DNA of 64,000 nt, from positions 1 to 64,000 of the forward strand of contig NZ_CAVK010000057.1 of NCBI RefSeq assembly GCF_000382885.1, given 5' to 3'. This stretch comes from Sphingobium indicum BiD32 (GTDB lineage: Bacteria > Pseudomonadota > Alphaproteobacteria > Sphingomonadales > Sphingomonadaceae). A program made the position numbers and the translations under genes. The notes beneath the pieces are model-generated. The model was not told where the DNA came from. It searched no databases and saw only the letters and a program-made list of their open reading frames with translations. Positions 55,283 to 64,000 of the stretch are shown here, piece by piece (within the stretch, counting starts at the first letter, position 1; each line of letters opens with the position of its first letter).

Positions 55283-55750
55283 GTGGGCGTACATCTGGTT
55301 GCGGATATGAGTGGAAAAGCGGTTTCGGATTATGCGCCCGAGGATGCGGCGTTGCTGTGCGCGATCGGGCGGCTGGTCTGCGCCTGGACGATGCTGGAAC
55401 AAAGCCTGGAAACCAAGATCGGGCTGATGCGCGAGAAGATGGGCGACATCCGCACAGTGGGCGCACGCACCCGCCCGTCCATGGCCAAGTTGATGACCGA
55501 ATTGCGCACGATGGTGGCGATGCGCGACCGGCGCAACGCCAGCGCATTGACGGAAATCGCCGCGATAGAACGCGACATGCAGCGCATCGACCGCTTCCGC
55601 GCACTCATCATCCAGGGCTTTCACCAGCCCCAGCCGGGCGGATTTATTTGTCGCGATCAACGCAATATCCATCAATTTGTCACATTCGAGCAACTTGATC
55701 ACGAAATATGCGATCTGGAAACGGTCGCGAACCGCTTGCTTGCAGTATAG
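55283..55750 (+). CDS. Hypothetical helical protein, 155 aa
   Basis: GTG start at 55283, supported by AAGGAG eight bases upstream, opens a frame of 155 residues. It looks all-helical: DAALLCAIGRLVCAWTMLEQ with LETKIGLMREKMG, then LMTELRTMVAMRDRRNASAL, TEIAAIERDMQRIDRFRALI and FEQLDHEICDLETVANRLL. No signal peptide or membrane helix. Not recognised. The gap 55147-55282 upstream holds a fragment (CGTCCCCGCCTGCGCAGGAC) resembling the REP element at 62306. Confidence 0.7.
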   Translation: MGVHLVADMSGKAVSDYAPEDAALLCAIGRLVCAWTMLEQSLETKIGLMREKMGDIRTVGARTRPSMAKLMTELRTMVAMRDRRNASALTEIAAIERDMQRIDRFRALIIQGFHQPQPGGFICRDQRNIHQFVTFEQLDHEICDLETVANRLLAV

Positions 55751-55851
55751 GGTGCATCGCACACTGCAAATTCTCTCGGCGCGCTTGACCTTTTTCGCAT
55801 GTGCGGCAAATCATATATGGCCGCGGGGGCCGGGGTTAAGGGGAGTCCAAC

Positions 55852-56730
55852 TTGAATAAGCCGATTCGCAAAGCTGTTTTTCCTGTCGCGGGGCTGGGCA
55901 CGCGCTTTTTGCCCGCGACCAAGTCGGTGCCCAAGGAATTGCTGCCGGTGGTCGACCGCCCGTTGATCCAATATGCGGTGGACGAGGCACGCGAGGCAGG
56001 CATCGAGCAGATGATCTTCGTCACCGGGCGCGGCAAAGGCGCGATCGAGGATTATTTCGACATCGCCTTTGAATGCGAGACGTTGCAGCGCGAACGCGGC
56101 AAGGATCTGTCGGCGCTGGAAGGCACCCGCCTTGCACCGGGCAATGCAGTGTTCCTGCGTCAGCAGGAATCGCTGGGTCTGGGCCACGCCATATGGTGCG
56201 CGCGCGACATTATCGGTGACGAACCGTTCGCGATCCTGCTGCCCGACGAATTTATGAAGGGCGTGCCGGGCAATGGCTGCATGAAGCAGATGGTCGATGC
56301 CTATGAGAAGGTTGGCGGCAATCTGGTCTGCGCGCTCGAAATCCCGATGGAACAGACGCCCAGCTATGGCGTGATTGATCCGGGCGTCCGCGATGGCGTG
56401 CTGACGGAGGTGAAGGGGCTGGTCGAAAAGCCCGCCGCCGGGACCGCGCCGTCCAATCTGATCCTGCCGGGCCGCTATATCCTGCAACCCGATGTCATGA
56501 AAATATTGGAAACGCAGGAAAAGGGCGCCGGCGGGGAAATCCAGCTGACCGACGCGATGGCCGCGCTGATCGGCAAGCAGCCTTTCCACGGCGTCACCTT
56601 CGATGGTCGCCGGTTCGATTGCGGGTCAAAGGCCGGCTATATCGAGGCCAATCTGGCGCTGGCGCTGGAGCGGGACGATCTGCGCGACCATATCCGGGCG
56701 TTTGCGACCGAAGAACTGGCGCGCGGCTGA
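55852..56730 (+). CDS. galU: UTP-glucose-1-phosphate uridylyltransferase
   Basis: The 292-residue nucleotidyltransferase makes UDP-glucose. Motifs: KAVFPVAGLGTRFLPATKSV (nucleotide-binding, residues 7-26), the catalytic lysine region PKELLPVVDRPLIQY, LGLGHAIWCARDIIGDEPFA, LPDEFMKG and the C-terminal GRRFDCGSKAGYIEANLALA. The start is TTG at 55852 with GGGGAG upstream; no ATG fits the family start. UDP-glucose supplies glycan and exopolysaccharide synthesis. Confidence 0.95.
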   Translation: MNKPIRKAVFPVAGLGTRFLPATKSVPKELLPVVDRPLIQYAVDEAREAGIEQMIFVTGRGKGAIEDYFDIAFECETLQRERGKDLSALEGTRLAPGNAVFLRQQESLGLGHAIWCARDIIGDEPFAILLPDEFMKGVPGNGCMKQMVDAYEKVGGNLVCALEIPMEQTPSYGVIDPGVRDGVLTEVKGLVEKPAAGTAPSNLILPGRYILQPDVMKILETQEKGAGGEIQLTDAMAALIGKQPFHGVTFDGRRFDCGSKAGYIEANLALALERDDLRDHIRAFATEELARG

Positions 56731-56731
56731 T

Positions 56732-56763
56732 AAAAAAAGGGGCGGTTTCCACCGCCCCTTTTT
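56732..56763. terminator. Bidirectional terminator between galU and ssb
   Basis: GGGGCGGT (56739-56746) pairs with ACCGCCCC (56751-56758) with loop TTCC; the stem is flanked by A-run 56732-56738 and T-run 56759-56763. Thus it acts as an intrinsic terminator for both convergent genes. Confidence 0.9.
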
Positions 56764-56782
56764 GTAAAACGCATCGTGCCGA

Positions 56783-57349
56783 TCAGAACGGCACTTCGTC
56801 GTCCAGATCATTGTCGAAATTGGGGCTGCCCGCGCTGCCACGGCCGCCCGATGCGCCGCCGCCCGACGAACGCCCGCCGCCAAAGCCGCCGCCACTGCTG
56901 CCGCCGCCAAAATCATCATAGCCGCCTGACGATGCGCCCCAGTCGCTCACGCCCTGCTGCGACCGCCCGCCGCCACTGCCCTGACCGCCGCCACCGGGCG
57001 CGCCGTCGAGCATGGTCAGGACTGCGCCCGGACCCTGGACCATCACTTCGGTCGAATAACGGTCATTGCCGCTCTGATCCTGCCATTTGCGGGTGCGCAA
57101 CTGGCCTTCGATATAGATTTTGGAGCCTTTGCGCAGGAAACGCTCGGCCACGCCGACCAGCCCTTCGCCGCCGATGACAACAGTGTGCCATTCGGTACGC
57201 TCCTTCTTCTCGCCGGTATTGCGATCCTTCCAGCTTTCGGACGTGGCGATGCGCAAATTGCATATCTTGCCGCCGTTCTGGAAGCTCTTGACCTCCGGGT
57301 CGGCGCCCAGATTGCCGACCAGAATGACCTTGTTGACCGAGCCTGCCAT
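56783..57349 (-). CDS. ssb: Single-stranded DNA-binding protein
   Basis: The 188-residue protein has the OB fold (residues 1-110: [20 protein letters not shown], then [20 protein letters not shown] and [18 protein letters not shown]), a long Gly/Ser-rich disordered linker (about 115-175) and the acidic tip [10 protein letters not shown] that binds partner proteins in replication and repair. ATG 57349 follows GGAGGAATC. Alphaproteobacterial SSBs have such Gly-rich linkers. It converges with galU. Confidence 0.96.
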   Translation of the reverse strand: MAGSVNKVILVGNLGADPEVKSFQNGGKICNLRIATSESWKDRNTGEKKERTEWHTVVIGGEGLVGVAERFLRKGSKIYIEGQLRTRKWQDQSGNDRYSTEVMVQGPGAVLTMLDGAPGGGGQGSGGGRSQQGVSDWGASSGGYDDFGGGSSGGGFGGGRSSGGGASGGRGSAGSPNFDNDLDDEVPF

Positions 57350-57378
57350 GATTCCTCCGAAACGCGTTAAGCGGCCCC

Positions 57379-59238
57379 TTATAGTCCTGCTGCGGTCGCG
57401 GTCCAGTAGGTCAGACCCGCTGCAACATATGCGAGCAGAAACAGGTATCCCAGCATGAACAAGGGCCATTTCCAGCCATTGGTTTCGCGCCGGGTCACCG
57501 CGATGGTCGAGATGCACTGGGGGGCGAAGATGAACCATGCCAGAAACGCCAGCGCGGTGGGCAACGGCCACTGGTCCTTCAACCGGTCGCCAAGGCTGCG
57601 TTCCAGCAGCGCCTCGTCATCGCCCGCGTCGATCGAATAGACGGTGGCGAGCGCCGACACCGCGACTTCGCGCGCCGCCATCGCCGGGATCAGGGCGAGC
57701 GAGATGTCGCGGTTGAAGCCGATCGGCTCCAGCACGACATTGAGGCCACCGGCGATTCGCCCGGCGATCGAATAATCAACCTGGCTGACCGCGCTGCCTT
57801 CGGGCGGCTTGGGATAGGAGAGCAGCACCCACAGGATGACGGTCGAGGTGAAGATGATGGTGCCGGCGCGCTTGAGGAAAATGATCGCGCGCTGCCACAG
57901 GCCGAGCAATATATCCTGCGGCCGGGGCCATTGATATTTGGGCATTTCCATCAGGAAGCCGCCGCTGGCTCCCTTGGTCACGGTCAGGCGCAGGATCAGC
58001 GCCACCAGCATCGCGCCGATGATGCCCGCGACATAAAGGCAGAAGAGGACGAAGCCCTGCAGGCCAATGCCGGGGCCAATATCGCGCGCGGGGATGAAGG
58101 CGCCGATGATGACGGCATAGACCGGCAGCCGCGCCGAACAGGTCATCAGCGGCGCGATGAGGATCGTCGTCAGCCGGTCCTTGGGATCGGCGATCGTCCG
58201 CGTCGCCATGATACCGGGAATGGCGCAGGCGAAGGAGGAGAGCAAGGGAATGAAGGCGCGGCCCGACAGGCCGACCTTGGCCATGATACCATCCATCAGG
58301 AAGGCAGCACGGACCATATAGCCGGTCGCCTCCAGCATCAGGATGAAGAAGAAGAGGATGAGGATCTGCGGCAGGAACACCACCACCGATCCGACGCCAT
58401 TGATGACGCCATCGACCAGGAAGGAACGCAGCATCCCGTCGGGCAGCGCGTCGCGCACGGCAGAGGCTGCGGCTTCGGCCAGCCCTTCGATCATGGCGAT
58501 CGGCGCTTCGGACCAGGCATAGACCGCCTGGAACATGACGAACAGCAGGCCGAGCAGCAGAGCCAAGCCGAACACGGGATGGAGCGCCACCCGATCAACC
58601 GCTGCGGTCAGGCGGCGCGAGGGGGTTTCGCGCACGATGGCGGCGCGGGCGATGCGGCGGGCTTCGCCGCGCACTGCGTCGAAATCGCGCTCCGGCGGCA
58701 GGGGTCTGGCCTCCGGTGCAGCGCTGCCCAGCAGACCGCCCAATTCCTCGCGCAGATGGTCGAGGCCGCGCTTGCGCACCGCGACGGTCGCGATCACCGG
58801 CACGCCCAGTTCGCGCGACAGTACGGCCGCGTCCAGTTCCAGCCCGTCGCGGGTCGCCAGATCGACCATGTTGAGCGCGACGATCGTTGGCAGGCCGAGC
58901 GCGATCAGTTCCAGCGCGAATCGCAGATGATTGTCGAGATTGGAGGCATCGACCACGATCACCAGCGCGTCGGGCCGCCTTTCGCCCGCCTGCCGGCCCA
59001 TCACGACGTCGCGCGTGACCTGCTCGTCGGGACTGGCAGCGTTCAGGCTGTAGGTGCCGGGCAGGTCGACCAGCTCGACCGGGCGACCGTCGGCCAGCGC
59101 CAGCCGCCCCGCCTTGCGCTCCACCGTGACGCCGGGATAATTGCCCAGCTTCTGGCGCGCGCCGGTCAGCGCATTGAACAGCGCGCTCTTGCCCGCATTG
59201 GGATTGCCGACCAGTGCGACCAGCGGCAACGCGCTCAT
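57379..59238 (-). CDS. feoB: Ferrous iron transport protein B
   Basis: The 619-residue protein has an N-terminal G-protein domain (G1 [15 protein letters not shown] at residues 9-23, G3 DLPGT, G4 NMVD, G5-like region after 140), a helical linker and a large membrane domain with about nine helices, including [20 protein letters not shown] and [15 protein letters not shown] (conserved Cys/Gly pore residues) and the end [16 protein letters not shown]. It transports Fe(II) using GTP. The length is a little short of E. coli FeoB (773). ATG 59238 overlaps the feoA stop (ATGA). No FeoC. Confidence 0.95.
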   Translation of the reverse strand: MSALPLVALVGNPNAGKSALFNALTGARQKLGNYPGVTVERKAGRLALADGRPVELVDLPGTYSLNAASPDEQVTRDVVMGRQAGERRPDALVIVVDASNLDNHLRFALELIALGLPTIVALNMVDLATRDGLELDAAVLSRELGVPVIATVAVRKRGLDHLREELGGLLGSAAPEARPLPPERDFDAVRGEARRIARAAIVRETPSRRLTAAVDRVALHPVFGLALLLGLLFVMFQAVYAWSEAPIAMIEGLAEAAASAVRDALPDGMLRSFLVDGVINGVGSVVVFLPQILILFFFILMLEATGYMVRAAFLMDGIMAKVGLSGRAFIPLLSSFACAIPGIMATRTIADPKDRLTTILIAPLMTCSARLPVYAVIIGAFIPARDIGPGIGLQGFVLFCLYVAGIIGAMLVALILRLTVTKGASGGFLMEMPKYQWPRPQDILLGLWQRAIIFLKRAGTIIFTSTVILWVLLSYPKPPEGSAVSQVDYSIAGRIAGGLNVVLEPIGFNRDISLALIPAMAAREVAVSALATVYSIDAGDDEALLERSLGDRLKDQWPLPTALAFLAWFIFAPQCISTIAVTRRETNGWKWPLFMLGYLFLLAYVAAGLTYWTATAAGL

Positions 59239-59489
59239 GCGGTCACATCCGGTCCGGTGCGGACGGTGACGGCGGCGGCGTGATTGCGGCGCATGGCGAT
59301 GGTCATGCGACCCACCTTGCAGGCGATCGGTCCCTTGCCCCACAGGCCGCCATGGTGCAGCGCCTCGACGCTCGCCCCCTCGCACAGGCCAAATTCGCGC
59401 AGCCGCTGCCCCTCCGACGGAGACAGGACGGACCAGTCGATCAGGTCAACAAAGGCGGGCTGGCGCAGCGGCAGATCAGTCAGGCGCAC
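59235..59489 (-). CDS. feoA: Ferrous iron transport protein A
   Basis: The 84-residue SH3-like protein assists FeoB. It shows EGQRLREFGLCEGASVEALH and the beta barrel end IACKVGRMTIAMRRNHAAAV, typical for FeoA. GTG start at 59489. The stop overlaps the feoB start by four bases. A candidate Fur box lies just upstream. Confidence 0.92.
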   Translation of the reverse strand: MRLTDLPLRQPAFVDLIDWSVLSPSEGQRLREFGLCEGASVEALHHGGLWGKGPIACKVGRMTIAMRRNHAAAVTVRTGPDVTA

Positions 59490-59516
59490 GGGGACAGATA
59501 CTCACAGGATAATTGC

Positions 59517-59533
59517 TGCGAGTGACTATCAAT
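59517..59533 (-). promoter_or_regulatory. Candidate Fur box upstream of feoA
   Basis: The 17 bases at 59517-59533 (TGCGAGTGACTATCAAT on the plus strand) match 12 of 17 positions of a TGATAATGATTATCATT-like Fur operator by eye, 28 bases before the feoA start. It fits iron-dependent repression of feoAB, which is known in many bacteria, but the match is imperfect and the local Fur consensus in this group may differ. Confidence 0.4.
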
Positions 59534-59578
59534 ACCGATTAGGAAAGGCCAGAAGGAAATGACCCCCGGCGCGGCAGA

Positions 59579-60241
59579 TCATAGCGCCGGGTAACGCAGC
59601 CGCCCGATGAAACGTGCCAGACTGAGCCGTTCACCGCCGCCCACGCCCTTGACCTGCGCCTTGAGCTTCTCGAACCGCATCACGCCCTCGATCCGCCGGG
59701 ACAGGAAGGCGCGGCTGTCGGCATGGCCCTCACTCTCGTCATCCACGAATACCAGAAGGGTGGCGGCATAGACCCCGGCCAGCGTCATCCGCTTGGTATA
59801 ATGGGCCAGGTCCGTGGCATTGTCGCCCGCCGCGCGCCACATGACGTCTGCCGCGCGCCAGCCCAGCCGGGTCGCGCGCGCCGCATTGGTCGGCATGGCG
59901 AGGATGGCGATGGCCCGGCGCAGCGCTTCGCGGTCGGGCGCAAGCAGGTCGAGCCGTGCCTCCACCAGCGCGCTGATCCTGCGCCGGATCGATAGCGTCG
60001 CCAGCGTTTCGGGCGGCAGCGCGTCAAGCATCCGGGCGTCGATGCTGGCGAACCAGGCGTCGATCATGTCGACCGGTCCATCGGCAAAGGCAAGGGCAGC
60101 AATGTCTGCATCGACGCCCTTTTCCGCCGCCGCCATCGCGACCGCGTCCTTGCGCCAGCCGTCAAAGGCCGCATGGCGCGCCAGCACGGGTGCCAGCAGG
60201 GCGCGGATCTCGTCGAGGGTCATGTCCTGAATGTCGCTCAT
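59579..60241 (-). CDS. COQ9-family protein
   Basis: The 220-residue protein has the COQ9 domain: an N-terminal TetR-like helical part (DEIRALLAPVLARHAAFDGW, MAAAEKGVDADIAALAFADG) and the C-terminal helical lipid-binding part (RAADVMWRAAGDNATDLAHY followed by TKRMTLAGVYAATLLVFVDD). COQ9 presents isoprenoid ubiquinone precursors to hydroxylases. With the UbiH-type gene in this window it supports ubiquinone synthesis. The DMT transporter lies 9 bases upstream on the same strand, so they may share a transcript. Confidence 0.92.
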   Translation of the reverse strand: MSDIQDMTLDEIRALLAPVLARHAAFDGWRKDAVAMAAAEKGVDADIAALAFADGPVDMIDAWFASIDARMLDALPPETLATLSIRRRISALVEARLDLLAPDREALRRAIAILAMPTNAARATRLGWRAADVMWRAAGDNATDLAHYTKRMTLAGVYAATLLVFVDDESEGHADSRAFLSRRIEGVMRFEKLKAQVKGVGGGERLSLARFIGRLRYPAL

Positions 60242-60250
60242 GACGCCAAT

Positions 60251-61132
60251 CTAGGCACGCGAGGGCAGCCGCACAAGCACCAGCGCGGCGGCCACGGCCA
60301 TCGTGCCCACCATATCGGTGATGCTCAGCCATTCGCCAAACAGCATCCAGCCCAGCACCGCCGACACCGCCGGTTGCAACAGCAGGCTCAGCCCCAGCAC
60401 CAGCGGGGTGAACCAGCCAATCGCATAGGTGAGCAGCCCCTGCCCGATCAACTGGCTGGTCAGCGCCAGCACGACCAGCGGAGTCCAGTCGCCGGGCATG
60501 ATCCGCTCGCCCAGCCACAGCGCGCACAACAAGAGCGGCGGCGCGCTGACGGCGCTGGAGATCGCCAGCACCGACCAGCTGTCCAGCCGCCCGCGCACAT
60601 CCTGCACGATCAGCAGATAGCCGGTATAGAGCGCGCCCGCGAGCAGGGAGAGCAGGTCGCCATGGAGATAGCGCGGCGAGAGTTCATAGCTACCCCCCAT
60701 CATCACCGCCGCACCCGTTGCCGCCAGTGTGAGGGCGACTGCCTGCATCCGCTTTAGCCGTTGGCGCAGCACGACCAGACCCCAGATCGGCAGCATCAGC
60801 CCGCTCATATTGCCGAATATGGTGGCGTTGGTGACGTTGGTGTAGAGGATGCCGATATGCCAGGCGGCCAGATCAGCCGCAAAGAACAGCCCCGACCAGA
60901 CCAGCGCCCCCCATTCGCGCAAGTTCGGCGCGGTGCGGCGCAGCCCCGGCAGGGCGAGGAAGATGAGGAATGGCAGGGCCAGCGTCAACCGCCAGAAGGC
61001 CGCCGCGACCGGCCCGACATCGGCCAGACGCACCAGCACCGGCCCCAGCGGCAGGATGAGATTGGCCAATATCAGCGCGGGAAATGCGAGCTTGGGCATG
61101 TGCGCGCGGGCAGTAGGGGTTGAACTGGCCAT
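60251..61132 (-). CDS. DMT-superfamily (EamA) transporter
   Basis: The 293-residue protein has ten transmembrane helices in two EamA repeats, starting FPALILANLILPLGPVLVRL and ending with an 11-residue LVRLPSRA tail. Phrases such as VTNATIFGNMSGLMLPIWG and GWFTPLVLGLSLLLQPAVSA are EamA-like. It probably exports a metabolite; substrate unknown. It is upstream of the COQ9 gene. Confidence 0.9.
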   Translation of the reverse strand: MASSTPTARAHMPKLAFPALILANLILPLGPVLVRLADVGPVAAAFWRLTLALPFLIFLALPGLRRTAPNLREWGALVWSGLFFAADLAAWHIGILYTNVTNATIFGNMSGLMLPIWGLVVLRQRLKRMQAVALTLAATGAAVMMGGSYELSPRYLHGDLLSLLAGALYTGYLLIVQDVRGRLDSWSVLAISSAVSAPPLLLCALWLGERIMPGDWTPLVVLALTSQLIGQGLLTYAIGWFTPLVLGLSLLLQPAVSAVLGWMLFGEWLSITDMVGTMAVAAALVLVRLPSRA

Positions 61133-61201
61133 GGCGGCTCCCTAGCTGGCTTTCAGCGTCAAGTCCCGTTGCAATTTGCAACTTTGGTAAAGGGAGATTC
61201 C

Positions 61202-62296
61202 ATGTCCAGCCTGTTCAAGCCTGTCCAGATCGGCACCATCGCCGCACCCAACCGCGCCATCATGGCGCCGCTGACCCGTGGCCGCGCCACCCGCGATCAT
61301 GTGCCGACGCCGATCATGATCGATTATTACCGCCAGCGCGCGAGTGCGGGCCTGATCATCAGCGAAGCGACCGGCATTTCGCGGCAGGGGCTGGGCTGGC
61401 CCTATGCCCCGGGCATCTGGTCGGACGAGCAGGTCGCAGCCTGGCAACCGGTGACGCAGGCCGTGCATGACGCGGGCGGGCGGATCATCGTCCAGCTCTG
61501 GCATATGGGGCGGCAGGTCCATTCGAGCGTAACCGGGGAGCAGCCGGTATCATCCAGCGCCACCGCTACGGTGGGCGACGCGCATACCTATGAGGGCAAG
61601 AAGCCGTTCGAGACCGCCCGACCGCTCGCGATCGAGGAAATCCCCGGCCTGATCGACACCTATGTCACCGCCGCGCGCAACGCGATTCGTGCCGGGTTTG
61701 ACGGGGTGCAGATCCATGCCGCCAACGGCTATCTGATCGACCAGTTCCTGCGCGACAACGCCAATTTCCGCACCGACCAATATGGCGGCAGCATCGAAAA
61801 CCGCGTCCGGTTGCTGGCGGAAGTGACGCAGGCAGTGGCCGATGCGATTGGCCCGGACAAGGTGTCGGTACGCCTGTCGCCCAATGGCAATTCGCAGGGC
61901 GTGGACGATAGCAACCCCGGGCCGCTCTTCGCCCATGCGGCGCACGTCCTGAACGCGATCGGCATCGCCTCGCTGGAATTGCGCGAACCGGGACCGGACG
62001 GATCGTTCGGCGCGACCGACGTGCCGCGCCAGTCGCCGCTGATCCGCCAGCATTTCAAGGGGCCGCTGATCCTGAACAGCGATTATGACAAGGACCGGGC
62101 GCAGGCCGACCTGGACAGCGGTCTGGCCGACGCGATCAGCTTTGGCCGCCCCTTCATGGCCAATCCCGATCTGGTGGAGCGGCTGGGCAGTGACGCGCCA
62201 CTGAACCCGATCAAGGGCATGGAGACATGGTATGGTCCGGGCGAAGATGGCTATACCAACTATCCGGCGCTGGCGCAGGAACGCGCCACGGCGTAA
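61202..62296 (+). CDS. Old Yellow Enzyme family ene-reductase (NemA-like)
   Basis: The 364-residue FMN TIM-barrel enzyme has KPVQIGTIAAPNRAIMAPLT at the start, IIVQLWHMGRQVHSSVTG, then the catalytic motif VQIHAANGYLIDQFLRDNAN (His/Asn pair, with a nearby Tyr) and DAISFGRPFMANPDLVERLG, which binds FMN. OYEs reduce activated alkenes or nitro compounds with NADPH. ATG 61202 follows AAAGGGAGATTCC. The last residues of the gene precede a REP element. Substrate unknown. Confidence 0.93.
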   Translation: MSSLFKPVQIGTIAAPNRAIMAPLTRGRATRDHVPTPIMIDYYRQRASAGLIISEATGISRQGLGWPYAPGIWSDEQVAAWQPVTQAVHDAGGRIIVQLWHMGRQVHSSVTGEQPVSSSATATVGDAHTYEGKKPFETARPLAIEEIPGLIDTYVTAARNAIRAGFDGVQIHAANGYLIDQFLRDNANFRTDQYGGSIENRVRLLAEVTQAVADAIGPDKVSVRLSPNGNSQGVDDSNPGPLFAHAAHVLNAIGIASLELREPGPDGSFGATDVPRQSPLIRQHFKGPLILNSDYDKDRAQADLDSGLADAISFGRPFMANPDLVERLGSDAPLNPIKGMETWYGPGEDGYTNYPALAQERATA

Positions 62297-62305
62297 CCAG
62301 ATCAA

Positions 62306-62398
62306 CCCGTCGTCCCCGCGCAGGCGGGGACCCAATGTGCCGCCGCCAGTTCAGTCGCGTAACGAAACATGGGTTCCCGCCTTCGCGGGAATGACGGG
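62306..62398. repeat. Sphingomonad-type REP inverted repeat
   Basis: Two imperfect inverted arms CCCGTCGTCCCCGCGCAGGC (62306-62325) and GCCTTCGCGGGAATGACGGG (62379-62398) each contain inner hairpins (GTCCCCGC/GCGGGGAC and TTCCCGC/GCGGGAA). It lies in the 169-base gap between the ene-reductase stop and ribH. Confidence 0.85.
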
Positions 62399-62465
62399 TG
62401 TTTTCAGAGCTTCCGGGCGTTCTACTTACGATCCTTCCCTTGGCAGGGGGAGGATTTTTGCTTTC

Positions 62466-62888
62466 CTACGCCCCGAACCGTTCGCGCAGGGCCAGCATCG
62501 CGATGGCCGCCTTGGCCGCTTCGCCGCCCTTGTCCTTTTCGGTCGGCTTGGCGCGGGTCAGTGCCTGCGCTTCATTTTCGACCGTCAATATGCCGTTGCC
62601 GATCGCAATCGCGTCCATGCTGAGCGCCATCAGACCGCGCGCGCTTTCATTCGACACGACTTCAAAATGATAGGTTTCGCCGCGGATCACCACGCCGATC
62701 GCGACGAACCCGTCATAGCGGCCGCTTTCGGCCGCCAATGCGATCGCGCCGGGGATTTCCAGCGCTCCGGGCACCGTCACCACCTCATATTTATGCCCCG
62801 CATCGTCGAGCGCGGCCTTGGCCCCCTCGATCAGCAGGTCGTTGAGATGGTCGTAGAAGCGCGCTTCGACGATCAGGAATTTGGCCAT
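62466..62888 (-). CDS. ribH: 6,7-dimethyl-8-ribityllumazine synthase
   Basis: The 140-residue protein has the lumazine synthase features: [20 protein letters not shown], the substrate-binding [40 protein letters not shown] (catalytic His region) and [20 protein letters not shown]. It condenses the ribityl-aminouracil with dihydroxybutanone phosphate in riboflavin synthesis. ATG 62888 is close to the ribBA stop (62899), so it is in the same operon. Confidence 0.95.
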   Translation of the reverse strand: MAKFLIVEARFYDHLNDLLIEGAKAALDDAGHKYEVVTVPGALEIPGAIALAAESGRYDGFVAIGVVIRGETYHFEVVSNESARGLMALSMDAIAIGNGILTVENEAQALTRAKPTEKDKGGEAAKAAIAMLALRERFGA

Positions 62889-62898
62889 GATATATCCT

Positions 62899-64000
62899 TT
62901 ACAGCTCGATCGGACGCTGCCCAACCACGGCCAGGTCATAGCCGTCAAGCGCGATAAGGCTGTGATGGCTGTTGGTCAGCAGGACCATGTCATGCACGCC
63001 CAGTTCAGACAAAATCTGCGCGCCCGCGCCATAGTTGCGCAATTCGTCCATGTCGCCCTGCACGATCCCGGCATGATGTTGCAGCATCCGCGTCAGCATG
63101 TCCGGCTCGTCGCCGCGCAGGACGACGATGATGCCCGCGCCTTCCTGACCGATGATTTCCATGCAGCGCGCCAGCAGCCCGGAACGCGGCCCCTGCCGCC
63201 CGAACGTGTCCGTCAGCGGCGCCATCTGGTGCATCCGCACCAGCGTGGGCTTGTCGGGATCGACATTGCCCTTTTGCATAACCAGCTGTTCTGTCTGGGT
63301 GGCCTTGTTGTAAAAGCTCATCGCCTTCCAGTCGCCGCCCCACTGGCTCTGGAACGTGGTTTCGGCTCGGCGTTCGACGATATGGTCGTGGCGGCGGCGA
63401 TAGGCGATCAGGTCGCGGATCGTGCCGATCTTCATCTTGTGCTTGGCCGCAAAGGGAATGAGGTCGTCGAGGCGCGCCATCGTGCCGTCGTCCTTCATCA
63501 CTTCGCAAATGACGCCCGACGGGTTGAGGCCCGCCAGCCGCGCCACGTCCACCGCCGCTTCGGTATGGCCGGTACGCACCAGCACGCCGCCATCCTTGGC
63601 CACCAGCGGGAACACATGGCCCGGCGTTACGATGTCCGCCTGCCCCTTCGACCCGTCGATCGCGACGGAGATGGTGCGGGCGCGGTCGGCCGCGCTGATC
63701 CCGGTGGTCACCCCTTCGCGCGCCTCGATCGAAACGGTGAAGGCGGTTTCGTGGCGGGTGCCGTTGTTGCGGCTCATGAGGCCGAGGCCCAGTTCGTCGA
63801 CCCGCGCCTTGGTCAGCGCCAGGCAGATCAGGCCACGGCCATGGGTGGCCATGAAATTGATCGCATCGGGGGTCGCCATCTGCGCCGGGATGACCAGATC
63901 GCCCTCATTTTCGCGATCCTCGTCATCGACCAAGATGAACATGCGGCCGTTGCGGGCTTCGTTGATGATTTCTTCGGGGGATGCGAGCGCCGTGCCGCCC
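62899..64000 (-). CDS. ribB: 3,4-dihydroxy-2-butanone 4-phosphate synthase with GTP-cyclohydrolase-II-like domain, partial
   Basis: The frame stays open to base 64000, so the start is outside the window; about 366 residues are visible. The first 200 form the RibB domain: [17 protein letters not shown] (acidic metal loop), [25 protein letters not shown] and [17 protein letters not shown] (active-site His/Thr region). The rest resembles GTP cyclohydrolase II, but the three zinc cysteines are missing: the region reads [20 protein letters not shown]. So the GCHII domain is probably inactive (RibBX type). Confidence 0.92.
   Translation of the reverse strand, partial: GGTALASPEEIINEARNGRMFILVDDEDRENEGDLVIPAQMATPDAINFMATHGRGLICLALTKARVDELGLGLMSRNNGTRHETAFTVSIEAREGVTTGISAADRARTISVAIDGSKGQADIVTPGHVFPLVAKDGGVLVRTGHTEAAVDVARLAGLNPSGVICEVMKDDGTMARLDDLIPFAAKHKMKIGTIRDLIAYRRRHDHIVERRAETTFQSQWGGDWKAMSFYNKATQTEQLVMQKGNVDPDKPTLVRMHQMAPLTDTFGRQGPRSGLLARCMEIIGQEGAGIIVVLRGDEPDMLTRMLQHHAGIVQGDMDELRNYGAGAQILSELGVHDMVLLTNSHHSLIALDGYDLAVVGQRPIEL

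Noticed and set aside
55785-55816. Possible galU promoter (TTGACC, then CATATA)
   Set aside because: Spacing to the -10-like string is 21 bases, too long for a confident call.
56783-57000. Gly/Ser-rich repeats in ssb as a tandem repeat
   Set aside because: This is the expected disordered linker of SSB, not a DNA repeat element.

Overview
This window is a 64 kb stretch of high-GC bacterial chromosome with tightly packed housekeeping genes. The gene content and protein style point to an alphaproteobacterium of the Sphingomonadaceae (Sphingobium/Sphingomonas type). The signs are an UrcA-family exported protein, a COQ9-family protein and a UbiH-type hydroxylase, a mitofilin-like gene attached to hemCD, a DUF1674/SDHAF4 protein, TonB receptor plus LacI regulator, OprO/P-like porin, and dispersed REP-like inverted repeats. 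No rRNA, phage, integrase, transposase or CRISPR array was seen. The genus call is inference; no marker gene search could be run.

Layout. 1-0.7 kb: tail of an aminopeptidase P gene, a 42-residue basic ORF and tRNA-Thr(GGT). 0.7-9.7 kb, nearly all on the minus strand: LacI regulator, TonB receptor, porin, LuxR-type regulator, small-molecule or lipid methyltransferase and a CDC48-type AAA+ ATPase. 9.7-15.5 kb: a candidate small RNA, LysR regulator, diguanylate cyclase, glutathione transferase, acetyl-CoA synthetase and cytochrome b561. 15.6-15.85 kb: a 30-residue membrane peptide gene whose ribosome binding site can be sequestered in an RNA hairpin. 15.9-28 kb: ubiquinone hydroxylase, branched-chain aminotransferase, threonine aldolase with a DMT exporter, pheST, LysE exporter, rpmI-rplT, hisN and prs. 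28-35.7 kb: nadE, a GluRS, a hydrolase, hemC-hemD-mitofilin (one minus-strand overlapping cluster) and tsaD-gpsA.

35.7-48.3 kb: a polysaccharide flippase, adenosine kinase, EI24 membrane protein plus lipoprotein, queG, an ABC exporter pair, a Tat-exported MsrB, a three-gene surface-glycan module (FAD oxidoreductase, GtrA, polytopic GT-C-like protein) and urcA. 48.6-54.8 kb: purH, heparinase II/III-like protein, rpe, a stand-alone PAS-like protein and rsmB. 55-64 kb: DUF1674, an unknown protein, galU, ssb, feoAB, a COQ9-family protein, a DMT transporter, an Old Yellow Enzyme and the riboflavin genes ribH and ribBA; the last runs off the window edge.

Genes working together: hemC/hemD for tetrapyrrole synthesis; pheS/pheT, rpmI/rplT, gltX, tsaD, queG and rsmB for translation; UbiH and COQ9 for ubiquinone; flippase, galU and the FAD-GtrA-GT module for envelope glycans; feoAB for ferrous iron, with a possible Fur box; ribBA-ribH for flavin synthesis. 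The most unusual signals are the small membrane peptide with its anti-Shine-Dalgarno stem at 15.7-15.8 kb and a hairpin-terminated candidate small RNA at 9.8 kb.
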